A DNA stretch of 64,000 nt from a bacterium (GTDB taxonomy: Bacteria > Bdellovibrionota > Bacteriovoracia > Bacteriovoracales > Bacteriovoracaceae), in NCBI GenBank assembly GCA_030425045.1, contig JAUHVL010000002.1:124001-188000 (forward strand), written 5' to 3'. The notes under the pieces were generated by a model. It had not been told where the DNA came from. It did not search any database and worked only from the letters and a program-made list of their open reading frames with translations. Shown piece after piece: positions 54,163 through 61,972 of this stretch. The first letter of the stretch is position 1, and each line of letters starts with the position of its first letter. A program made the translations under genes and the position numbers.

Positions 54163-54723
54163 CTAATTTAACAGCGAGGGCTTAGTAGAAGGAGTGACAC
54201 CATCGCTTTGATAAAAAGGAGAACCCTTTGTTTTTTTCCCAATGAAACCTTTAAAGATAAATGGCAGAACTACAAAAGCATCTGCAAGTTTCATTTTTTC
54301 AGAAACCTTAAAAGGCGGCTCCCCTTTTTTATACTTTCCAAAAATCCGACTTTTGATTTCACCTAAGGATTCTAGTGAAGGCCCATCACCATTTTGATAA
54401 GCCTTATGATTTATACCAACCCAAGGAAACTTTCCTTTGGTGTTGGCAATAGGTGTTTGACAACAATTGGTAGACCAACGATCAATTCCATGGGGAGTTA
54501 AACGATTACATTTAAGTTTTTCTTTTCCACTAAGAATTTTAAAATCAGCAGGATAGACGGGAATAATTTCTGTTCCACCATAAGCATCCAACAGCTCACT
54601 TCTTTTTATCTTTTCAAGATACCTCTGACAGTCGTCACAATAACAAGCAACTCTCCCCGGTGAATTTTGGGGAAACTTCGTAAGCTCAGCTGAAAAAGCA
54701 CCACAGTCACATTGTATTTTCAT
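54163..54723 (-). CDS. GFA/DUF6151-like zinc-binding protein
   Basis: The 186-aa protein has the cysteine pattern CDCGAF, then CYCDDCQRYL and later STNCCQTPIAN, as in glutathione-dependent formaldehyde-activating (GFA) relatives and DUF6151. These form a zinc-bound beta-tent fold. Whether it handles formaldehyde is not known, as the catalytic role of the family is debated. It lies upstream of the propeller gene on the same strand with about 116 bases between. Confidence 0.8.
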   Translation of the reverse strand: MKIQCDCGAFSAELTKFPQNSPGRVACYCDDCQRYLEKIKRSELLDAYGGTEIIPVYPADFKILSGKEKLKCNRLTPHGIDRWSTNCCQTPIANTKGKFPWVGINHKAYQNGDGPSLESLGEIKSRIFGKYKKGEPPFKVSEKMKLADAFVVLPFIFKGFIGKKTKGSPFYQSDGVTPSTKPSLLN

Positions 54724-54765
54724 AGGTGTTATCCTTTTTGTGGAAGTAAAGATAACACCATTCTA

Positions 54766-55506
54766 TTACATTTTATGCTGATCTTTCAAAAAGCTAGAGT
54801 AGCGAATCCAAGAGCGCTCATCGGCTTCTTTACGATATCTTTCGGTACCAAACTTTGTAAAAGCGTGAGGAGCGCCACTATAAGTGATCATCTCATGGGG
54901 AATATTTTCTTTTTCTAATAACGTAGCGAGATCAGCAAACTCTTGCATGGGGACAATCTTGTCTGCCGTGCCGTGAAAGACCATTATTTTTGACTTCGTG
55001 TTTTTATAAGAGTCGTTTTCCTTTGGTCCTAGATTTCCATGAAAGCTAACAAAGCCATTTAAGTTGGCGCCAGACTTTGCCCATTCCAAAACAGAAGTCC
55101 CGCCAAAGCAATAACCAACAGTGGAAGCATTTTTAACATTTAGGCCGAGCTTCTTCGCCTCAGAAAGTGCTCCATTCATTAACTTTCTCATTCTGGTTCT
55201 GTCTTTATAGAGCGCTCCCGTAAGTCTTTTACGCTCACTGATTTCTGCAGGCCTAATTCCTTTGCCAAACATATCGAGAGCAAAAACAGAATACCCCATT
55301 TTTTTCAACATCTGACTGCGCTTGATTTCATATTTATCAAGGCCATCCCAGTCGTGAACAATGATAACAAGGGGAGATGATTTTTTATTTGTTAAAACAT
55401 AACCTTCAAACTTCTCACCATCGATTTCATAGTCATGGCTATTAGAAAAAGCATTAAAGTTAAGAAGTAATAATAGCGATGTAAAATAAGTGAAGGTCAA
55501 CTTCAT
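54766..55506 (-). CDS. Secreted dienelactone-hydrolase family protein
   Basis: A signal peptide ending NAFS precedes VIIVHDWDGL, FALDMFGKG, nucleophile Cys in VGYCFGGTSV, Asp in FHGTADKIVP and His in GAPHAFTKFG. The Cys nucleophile is characteristic of dienelactone hydrolase. Such enzymes open lactones or cleave esters; an exported form is unusual for the classic pathway, so a broad esterase role is more likely. It is a single gene. Confidence 0.88.
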   Translation of the reverse strand: MKLTFTYFTSLLLLLNFNAFSNSHDYEIDGEKFEGYVLTNKKSSPLVIIVHDWDGLDKYEIKRSQMLKKMGYSVFALDMFGKGIRPAEISERKRLTGALYKDRTRMRKLMNGALSEAKKLGLNVKNASTVGYCFGGTSVLEWAKSGANLNGFVSFHGNLGPKENDSYKNTKSKIMVFHGTADKIVPMQEFADLATLLEKENIPHEMITYSGAPHAFTKFGTERYRKEADERSWIRYSSFLKDQHKM

Positions 55507-55798
55507 TTTGTTCCTTTAATAGAGTTATAAAATTTGTAGGAGGCCTCTAAACAAAAGTCAATCACACCCTAATTTGTATAAGAAATCACTTAATATTGTT
55601 TGACCAAAGAATATGGTTTTCACAGCCTAAGTATCGATAATTATGGAACTTTTTACTCAATAAAAATAGTGTTTGCGATGGGTTATTTTCGGTGATAAAG
55701 TACATCTAAGTAAATTGTCTCGAGTTCTATTAAGTCTTTCGTCCTTATTTTCTCTAGTTCAATTTTTTAAGTTTAACCCGAATCGTGAGGAGATTCTG

Positions 55799-56074
55799 AT
55801 GAGTAAAAAAATCTATGTAGGTAACCTATCTTTCAATGCAAGTGAAGATCAACTTAAAACTTATTTTGAAACATACGGAACAGTTGAGTCTTGTAAAATC
55901 ATTACAGATAGAGAAACTGGTAGAAGTAAAGGTTTTGGTTTTATCGAAATGAGTTCAAGTGATGAAGCTCAAGACGCTATTTCAAACCTTGATAACAAAG
56001 AATTTGAAGGTAGAAACCTTCGTGTAAACGAAGCTAAGCCTCAAGAAAGAAGACCTAGCAATAATCGTTGGTAA
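55799..56074 (+). CDS. RRM-domain RNA-binding protein
   Basis: The start ATG 55799 follows GAGGAG; upstream in-frame starts lie in the long leader. The 91-aa protein is almost a single RRM with RNP2 IYVGNL (about 5-10) and RNP1 KGFGFIEM, and a short Arg/Asn tail. Bacterial RRM proteins bind single-stranded RNA and are often cold- or stress-induced. The leader before the ATG is ~200 bases without a gene, which suggests post-transcriptional control, but no specific structure is clear. Confidence 0.9.
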   Translation: MSKKIYVGNLSFNASEDQLKTYFETYGTVESCKIITDRETGRSKGFGFIEMSSSDEAQDAISNLDNKEFEGRNLRVNEAKPQERRPSNNRW

Positions 56075-56087
56075 TTCAACGTTTTAT

Positions 56088-56112
56088 AGTGCCAGTATTT
56101 CATACTGGCACT
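56088..56112 (+). terminator. Strong hairpin after the RRM gene
   Basis: AGTGCCAGTAT (56088-56098), loop TTC, and ATACTGGCACT (56102-56112) form a perfect 11-bp stem. Only TCATAATTT follows, so the T-tract is weak; the hairpin may also protect the 3' end. Confidence 0.7.
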
Positions 56113-56234
56113 TCATAATTTCTGTTACTTAAAACTGTCAAATCACTATACACTTTTGTAATTTTTATAACTTATATATTTCCTGTGCTCGTTTCTGGTA
56201 TCTTGAAGGTATTAATCTTTATTTGAGACGACAT

Positions 56235-57671
56235 ATGAAAGTTATCATTTTTGCAACAACGTTAGCATTTTTATCAAACCCAATTCTAGCAAATCCGGCT
56301 GACTGCTCTTCTGCTTTAAAAAGGCTCATTACTAGTGAGAAAAAAGCGAGAGTAACAGAAAGCAGAATGCTTTCCGAGATATGGACAAGAGCACACCAAG
56401 TGACGTCAAGTATTCATGAAGGGCGAATCGTATTATATAGAATGGTCGCAAAAGGAAACATTCAAAAAGGCTTTGTGGAATATGCATCAAGAAAAATTCC
56501 TCAGATTGTAAAAGATAATCCTGAAATAAAAATAACTGAAAATACTTCAATACTATTTTTCACATCGACAGGAGAAAGAAATGGCCTTCTAAGACGAATG
56601 GCGAGAAGTTCACTCAACGATTTGTTTTCAGATTTTACAGGTGTTCACCCAGTAGAAATAACATCGTCCTCAATTGAAGGAACAAAAACGACAACAAGTC
56701 TTTATATAGTTGTTTCAGATACTTTTAAAGATTACAGAGAAGGTGTTAAGGCAACAGCTCGAACATTAGATGATATAGAAGATATTATTGCTACAAACTT
56801 AGAAGATATTTACAACCAACTCTTCAGTGATGATATTTTAAAATTATCTTCTTCAAGCCAGTCATTGCAAAAGGCAATGAAGACTATCGGAACTCCTCCA
56901 GGAAACAAAGGTATCGACTTATCAGAATCGACGGAAAGATTTTTACAATCCTATCGACTAGCTATCAGAAAATGGTTGAAAGCAAGAAATGTTACAGACC
57001 TTCTTTATATCGGAAATAGTTTTTGGGATGAAATTCCTACACCAAGCTCACAAGAAATAGAACTTTATAAAAAGGCTTACCAAATACAAGATGAAACTGA
57101 GTTTACTTCTCAATATACTCAAAGGGCCCTAGCGCTAAGAGAGTCATTACATACAATGCTTCATAAAGGCCAAAGTAGAGAATCTAACCCAAGTCAAGTA
57201 TATGGGACTGAGTATAACCCTGAAAGAGAAGTCTCTTACCAAGCCGTTGTGGATTCTCCACTATTTGAGAGAAGGCATCTCGACAATGGTAGAATATTTG
57301 AATCTGCTCAAGAAACCCATGGGACAGATTTCTTTTCTGATGGCGCAAGAGCTATTTCGATTGAAGATCTAAATCCAAATGATTTACCAGAAGTTGAAAA
57401 AGTCATCTCTGCATTAGAAAATATTGGAATCAAAGATACTTCAGAGCTTCACTTCTATGATGCCGAAAAGCTTATTGAGCTAACAAATATCTCGGAGCAA
57501 GATCTGTTTAAGTTTGCTTATGAGTTAGCACTAAATGGAACTTACTTAAGCTACTCACCTGCCTTATTTAGAACTATGCCTGCTGATATTCGAACGGCCA
57601 TTAGACCTCCTCGAAATCAGAACTTTGTTTATGATCCACTCTTAAATGTTTATTTACCTAAAGAAGATTAA
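56235..57671 (+). CDS. Secreted protein of unknown function
   Basis: I start at ATG 56235, which opens a signal peptide ending ILANPADC; an upstream TTG is less likely. The mature ~460 residues are helix-rich with no recognised enzyme motif. Parts (EDIIATNLEDIYNQLF, KAYQIQDETEFTSQYTQRAL) look like long helices. The C-terminus ends in LYSPALFRTMPADIR-like text before a short tail. A single gene with its own promoter region; its stop overlaps the convergent CNNM stop by 4 bases. Confidence 0.7.
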   Translation: MKVIIFATTLAFLSNPILANPADCSSALKRLITSEKKARVTESRMLSEIWTRAHQVTSSIHEGRIVLYRMVAKGNIQKGFVEYASRKIPQIVKDNPEIKITENTSILFFTSTGERNGLLRRMARSSLNDLFSDFTGVHPVEITSSSIEGTKTTTSLYIVVSDTFKDYREGVKATARTLDDIEDIIATNLEDIYNQLFSDDILKLSSSSQSLQKAMKTIGTPPGNKGIDLSESTERFLQSYRLAIRKWLKARNVTDLLYIGNSFWDEIPTPSSQEIELYKKAYQIQDETEFTSQYTQRALALRESLHTMLHKGQSRESNPSQVYGTEYNPEREVSYQAVVDSPLFERRHLDNGRIFESAQETHGTDFFSDGARAISIEDLNPNDLPEVEKVISALENIGIKDTSELHFYDAEKLIELTNISEQDLFKFAYELALNGTYLSYSPALFRTMPADIRTAIRPPRNQNFVYDPLLNVYLPKED

Positions 57672-58633
57672 GACTCGTCATCTTCGTCATAGATGTTTTG
57701 ACCTAATAAGTTTTCTATTAGGTCTTCTAGAGTGACAATTCCGATAAACTCACCATTTTCATTAATCACTGCCGCGATATGGGCCTTCATCGCAATTAAC
57801 CTTTCAAACAAAACTTGACCACTGGTATGCTCAGATAAAATCAAAATTTTTCTTGATAGTTCATTAACAGTGATATCTTTTTTATCAATATAAGCTTGGA
57901 GAATTTGTTTTCGTAACACATAGCCTTTGATGTCATTTTGATGAACACCAAAAACGATAAGCCTTGAAAAAGTATTTGATGAAATGAGCTCATAAGCCTC
58001 ATCAACTTTGACATCCCCTCTCACACCAGCAACTTTATCAGCAGACTTCAAAATTTGTTTAAGTTCAACTTTATTAAAGGCAATTAAGTTTTTAAGCGAA
58101 AGAAATTCTTCTTTTTTAAGTGCTCCCGACTTATAGGCCAGTTCCGCAATGGCAGGAATTTCATCACGAGAAATTCCATCATCAGACTTCCCTTTTATAA
58201 TATTTGAAAGCTGAGTTGAAATCCAAACAATGGGATAGGATAAGTAAATCATCGGTTTTAAAAAATAATAACTCATAGGAAGAAACAACTTCCAATTTTT
58301 TGCACCGATAGACTTTGGAATAATTTCACTGAAAAATAAAATAATGAAGGTTAAAACGGCAGAAAAAATCGCTAGGTATTCATTTCCCCAAAGACTTTGT
58401 GCCTCCGCACCTGCTCCAGCAGCACCAATAGTGTGAGCAATGGTATTAAAAGTTAAAATTGAAGCAAGAGGTTTTTCGATATCATTTTTAAGATAACTTA
58501 CTTTTTCATAGAGCCCGAGATTTTTTTGTTTGAGAGAGCTCAGGTAACTTGGGGTAACACTTAAAATAATCGCCTCAAGCATAGAACAAATAAAGGAGAC
58601 AAAAACCGATAACGAAATGTAGAAAACTAACAT
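57668..58633 (-). CDS. CNNM/CorC-type membrane protein with CBS pair
   Basis: Residues 1-150 form the CNNM (DUF21) membrane domain, with FNTIAHTIGAAGAGAEAQ, FFSEIIPKSIGAKNW and a membrane-hairpin layout. About 190-315 are two CBS domains (LKSADKVAGVRGDVKV, LIAMKAHIAAVINENGEFIGIVTLEDLIE), ending acidic (YDEDDES). The family exports or senses Mg2+ or Co2+ and belongs to the hemolysin-C-like group. The C-terminal transporter-associated domain is missing, so it is a short form. It follows the sodium-channel gene by 33 bases. Confidence 0.88.
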   Translation of the reverse strand: MLVFYISLSVFVSFICSMLEAIILSVTPSYLSSLKQKNLGLYEKVSYLKNDIEKPLASILTFNTIAHTIGAAGAGAEAQSLWGNEYLAIFSAVLTFIILFFSEIIPKSIGAKNWKLFLPMSYYFLKPMIYLSYPIVWISTQLSNIIKGKSDDGISRDEIPAIAELAYKSGALKKEEFLSLKNLIAFNKVELKQILKSADKVAGVRGDVKVDEAYELISSNTFSRLIVFGVHQNDIKGYVLRKQILQAYIDKKDITVNELSRKILILSEHTSGQVLFERLIAMKAHIAAVINENGEFIGIVTLEDLIENLLGQNIYDEDDES

Positions 58634-58666
58634 TAATACTGATCCATTAAATGATAAGAGACAATT

Positions 58667-59497
58667 CTAATCCTTATTTTGCATTTGATCTATCTTCGTA
58701 TTAATTTTTTTAAGTTCCTCAAATATCAGTTCTCGCTCTTTTATTCCCTGCTCTGCCCTCTCTGCCGCATTGGCGTCGGTTTCAGCCTGCATAGCATTAA
58801 CAATGACAGCAATAAAGAGGTTTAGCATTGTAAAAGTTGTAATCAGGATAAAAGGCAAAAAGAAAAGCCACGCGTAGGGAAAACGGTCCATCACAGGTCT
58901 TACAATTCCCATTGACCAACTCTCTAATGTCATAATTTGAAATAAGCTATAGGCGCTGGCCCCAATCGTTCCAAACCAAGCGGGAAAGTCCATACCAAAA
59001 AGTTTGGTGGCCATAACTGAGCCAACATAAAACAAAAGGCAAATGATAACAGTCACCGCACCAAGCCCTGGTATTGCTTCCATCAATCCGTTGACAACTT
59101 TCTTTAGTGAAGGAACGACACTAATCATGCGAAGGGTTCTTAATATTCGTAGAGATCTTAAAACGGAAAATGGTCCACTCGCCGGCACACATGCAATGAG
59201 GACAATAACAAAATCAAAAACTCTCCACGCATCTTTAAAATAAGATATTTGATAGACTCTAAACTTTAATAAGATTTCGACAACAAATATGCCTAAAAAT
59301 ATTGTGTCTAGGTATTCTAAAAAACGAAAAACTAAATGAGGAAGTGAGTGAATCGTTTCCAAACCTAACGTAATTGCATTTAAAATGATGATAAATGTTA
59401 TGAATTTTTCAAACCTATCTGACTCTACCAACCTTTTCATTTGTTCAGCTGAAAGGGAAAGCCGTGAAGTGTGATCTATTGTACCTAAGTTTTTCAT
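58667..59497 (-). CDS. Voltage-gated sodium channel (BacNav/NaChBac type)
   Basis: The 276-aa protein has six membrane segments. S4 carries regularly spaced arginines (LRSLRILRTLRM, Arg at 114, 117, 120 and 123). The pore loop reads TLESWS (190-195), the same selectivity filter signature as sodium-selective BacNav channels. A helical C-terminal tail (about 240-276) fits the tetramerising coiled coil. It conducts Na+ on membrane depolarisation; in marine bacteria these channels may aid motility and pH or sodium balance. It is first in a two-gene unit with CNNM. Confidence 0.92.
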   Translation of the reverse strand: MKNLGTIDHTSRLSLSAEQMKRLVESDRFEKFITFIIILNAITLGLETIHSLPHLVFRFLEYLDTIFLGIFVVEILLKFRVYQISYFKDAWRVFDFVIVLIACVPASGPFSVLRSLRILRTLRMISVVPSLKKVVNGLMEAIPGLGAVTVIICLLFYVGSVMATKLFGMDFPAWFGTIGASAYSLFQIMTLESWSMGIVRPVMDRFPYAWLFFLPFILITTFTMLNLFIAVIVNAMQAETDANAAERAEQGIKERELIFEELKKINTKIDQMQNKD

Positions 59498-59564
59498 CAG
59501 GGGATTCTAACGGGGAACGTCACTAGATAATATTTGAAAAAATCGAATACTCACTTCAGTTTTT

Positions 59565-60446
59565 TTAATAGATATTTTCCAGCATCTCTTCAAGAATTTC
59601 TTTTTTAGAAGAAACCTTAGGGTAATTCACGAAAAAACTTATTGGTTTAAAAAAAGGTAGTTTAATCCTTCCCAGCCTTTTTTCTGAAATATCTTCCCAC
59701 ACTCCAATTTCGGGAATGAGCGCCACTCCAGCACCCGAGTTAGCGAAGAACCTTAATAGAGAGATATCATCTGATTCGAGTTTTATATTTAAATTGATAT
59801 TAAGTTTTTTGGATAGTTTTTTTAAAAAGTCACTATCAAAATAAGGATACTTAAAAGTATAGAGGTCTATCTCAATAGGGTTGACTCTTTTTTTCTTTAT
59901 TCTATTCAATACTTTTGGATTTCCCGTTAAACAGAAGTCACTTTTTTGAATCACCTTCGAATCGAGTAAAGAAAGATGGCTTCCCGTTGGTGGCATTAAG
60001 GAGACAAAAAAATCGATTTCATAATTTATGCAAGCTTCTGATAATTCATCAAAGCTTCCATTAAACACTTCAAATTTCTTCATCGTTCCCTGATCGAGGG
60101 TATCTTTTAAGAGCCTAAAGATAAGGTTTCTTGAAACTCCACCAATAATGCCAACCTTGAGTTCACCAAAAAGCTGAGAGTTTTCATCTCGAATCAAGAG
60201 ATTGATTTCTTTACTTTTTTCAAAGATCGCATCGGCTATAAAAAATAATTGCTGTCCTGTTTCAGTTAGCTTAAGACCTCTGGTGTTTCTCTTAAAGACA
60301 CTTTTTTGCAAATACTCTTCAAGTAAAGCGACCTGTTCACTCACCGTTGACTGAGAAACATTAATTTGTTCTGCGGCAACTTTAAATCCACCAGCTTTTT
60401 TTACCACCCAAAAAGAATATAAATGTCTGAAATTTATCCATTCCAT
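59565..60446 (-). CDS. LysR-family transcriptional regulator (NhaR-like)
   Basis: The N-terminal helix-turn-helix region (INFRHLYSFWVVKKAGGFKVAAEQINVSQSTVSEQVALLE, longer than quoted here) resembles NhaR, which answers to sodium and alkaline pH in E. coli. The C-terminal part is a periplasmic-binding-protein-like sensor. It is divergent from an SbtA-type bicarbonate transporter unit and lies next to a sodium-channel gene. A 17-bp palindrome sits 13 bases upstream of its start. Confidence 0.9.
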   Translation of the reverse strand: MEWINFRHLYSFWVVKKAGGFKVAAEQINVSQSTVSEQVALLEEYLQKSVFKRNTRGLKLTETGQQLFFIADAIFEKSKEINLLIRDENSQLFGELKVGIIGGVSRNLIFRLLKDTLDQGTMKKFEVFNGSFDELSEACINYEIDFFVSLMPPTGSHLSLLDSKVIQKSDFCLTGNPKVLNRIKKKRVNPIEIDLYTFKYPYFDSDFLKKLSKKLNINLNIKLESDDISLLRFFANSGAGVALIPEIGVWEDISEKRLGRIKLPFFKPISFFVNYPKVSSKKEILEEMLENIY

Positions 60447-60458
60447 AAAAATACTCTA

Positions 60459-60475
60459 TATCGGTAAAACCGATA
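60459..60475. promoter_or_regulatory. LysR-type palindrome between divergent genes
   Basis: TATCGGT (60459-60465), AAA, ACCGATA (60469-60475) is a perfect palindrome with the T-N11-A core of LysR sites (ATCGGTAAAACCGAT). It lies between the LysR gene and the small gene at 60555. Confidence 0.75.
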
Positions 60476-60554
60476 AATCAAACCTGTATTATCTATTTTA
60501 CTATTTTCTGTAATTTGATATTTAATAAATCTATACAGAGCATGAGGAGAAGTA

Positions 60555-60971
60555 ATGCATCCGTTTAAAAAATCTAAGTTTTCTTTGAAATGGGAAGGTC
60601 CGTTTCAAGAGGTGAATATTTTATTCACAACACCTGACTTTGAAGCCTTAACTCCTGAAGTTTGGGGCGACATTGGGCCAAATTATGGCTTTCAACTAAC
60701 AGAAGCTGACCCTTTTAGGATACAGTATCAAACTCAATATGACATTAAGGAGTTTCACTTACTCCATGTCACATTAGCGACACCCTTTTCTTTAGAAAAA
60801 AGAGAGAAGTATCCCTTTCAATTAAATATCGAAGACAATGATCATAATTTCTTTTCACAAGTCTTTTTTGATCAATCAGGAATCATCGTTGACGCTGCGA
60901 CAACCTATCAATTTGATAGTTTTATGGTTCAGCCAAATATTACTCATGCACAAGAGAATTTAAGATGTTAG
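60555..60971 (+). CDS. Protein of unknown function, upstream of SbtA
   Basis: The ATG follows GGAG. The 138-aa product has no signal peptide and a beta-rich look, with an acidic C-terminal half. It is not an SbtB/PII-like protein by eye, as no PII T-loop or GlnB-type motif is present. The stop overlaps the SbtA start by 7 bases, so the two are co-translated and may form one functional unit. Unknown. Confidence 0.7.
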   Translation: MHPFKKSKFSLKWEGPFQEVNILFTTPDFEALTPEVWGDIGPNYGFQLTEADPFRIQYQTQYDIKEFHLLHVTLATPFSLEKREKYPFQLNIEDNDHNFFSQVFFDQSGIIVDAATTYQFDSFMVQPNITHAQENLRC

Positions 60972-61900
60972 ATCCAACTATATTCTTTTTTATTGTCGGT
61001 GCTTTTATCAGCTTGTTGAAAGTGGATATCAAAATCCCAAAATCAATTTATGAAATGATTAGCATCTTTTTATTAATCACAATCGGAATCAAAGGAGGGA
61101 TGGAACTTGCGGCCCATTCATTTTCCGATCTTGCGCCAAAAATTTTACTCGTCTTTCTCTTGGGACTTTTCCTGCCGATTCTAGCTTATCCTATCTTGAA
61201 AAAAGTAGGAAAGTTTGAAAACTCTGACGCTGCTTCTATTGCTGCTCATTACGGCTCTGTAAGTGTTGGAACTTATGCTGTCAGCATCAGTTTCCTCCAG
61301 CAGATGAATGTTCCCTTTGAATCATATATGACCCTCTTTCTTGTGATTTTAGAGTTCCCTGCCATCATTGTTGGAATTTGCCTTGCTAAGGGGTTTAAGC
61401 TCAGTGCTCTTAAGCAAGATGATGTTATGAAAGAAATCTTTCTAGGCAAAAGCACATTTCTTCTAGGTATTGGTGTTTTAATGGGTCTTCTCTTTCACTC
61501 TAGTCATGAGGCTTTTTTACAAAAATACTTCATTTCAAACTTCAAAGGTGCTCTTGCCTTATTCTTACTTGAAATGGGAATAGTCGCGACTAAAGAGATC
61601 AGGCTTTTTATCTCTAAAAGTAAATTCCTCTTGTTTTTTGGTATAGCTGTGCCCATGCTCTTCGCACTTATCGGTGCTAATATCGGACTACTTATGGGAC
61701 TCTCTGTAGGTGGAGTGACGATTATGGCCACCTTGTCAGCGAGTGCTTCCTATATCGCTGTTCCTGCGGCCATGAGAACCTCAATACCAGAAGCAAACCC
61801 TGCCCTTTCTCTTGGAAGTTCCCTCGGTATTACTTTTCCTTTTAATATACTCATTGGAATTCCACTTTATTACAAAGTGATCCAAATGATCTTAATGTAG
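60965..61900 (+). CDS. sbtA: SbtA-type sodium-dependent bicarbonate transporter
   Basis: The 311-aa membrane protein matches the SbtA/DUF897 family with about ten helices, LLITIGIKGGMELA, SDAASIAAHYGSVSVGTYAVS and ASASYIAVPAAMRTSIPEANPALSLGSSLGITFPFNI (conserved end). In cyanobacteria SbtA takes up HCO3- with Na+. Here no carbon-fixation gene is near, so anaplerotic carboxylation or pH control is more likely. LysR control is suggested by the divergent gene. Confidence 0.9.
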   Translation: MLDPTIFFFIVGAFISLLKVDIKIPKSIYEMISIFLLITIGIKGGMELAAHSFSDLAPKILLVFLLGLFLPILAYPILKKVGKFENSDAASIAAHYGSVSVGTYAVSISFLQQMNVPFESYMTLFLVILEFPAIIVGICLAKGFKLSALKQDDVMKEIFLGKSTFLLGIGVLMGLLFHSSHEAFLQKYFISNFKGALALFLLEMGIVATKEIRLFISKSKFLLFFGIAVPMLFALIGANIGLLMGLSVGGVTIMATLSASASYIAVPAAMRTSIPEANPALSLGSSLGITFPFNILIGIPLYYKVIQMILM

Positions 61901-61946
61901 ACGAGAATTCTCAAGAATATAAATTCTAAGACTATAAAAGTTATTT

Positions 61947-61972
61947 CACGAGTAGCCGAAAAGCTACTCGTG
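61947..61972 (+). promoter_or_regulatory. Hairpin overlapping the GTG start of a histidine kinase
   Basis: CACGAGTAGC (61947-61956), loop CGAAAA, and GCTACTCGTG (61963-61972) form a perfect 10-bp stem. The last three bases are the start codon. TATAAA near 61933 would start transcription right at the hairpin's 5' base. The structure would hide the start and could repress translation until opened. Confidence 0.65.

Noticed and set aside
60555-60971. SbtB/PII-like partner of SbtA
   Set aside because: No PII-family T-loop, B-loop or length pattern can be seen in the 138-aa product.
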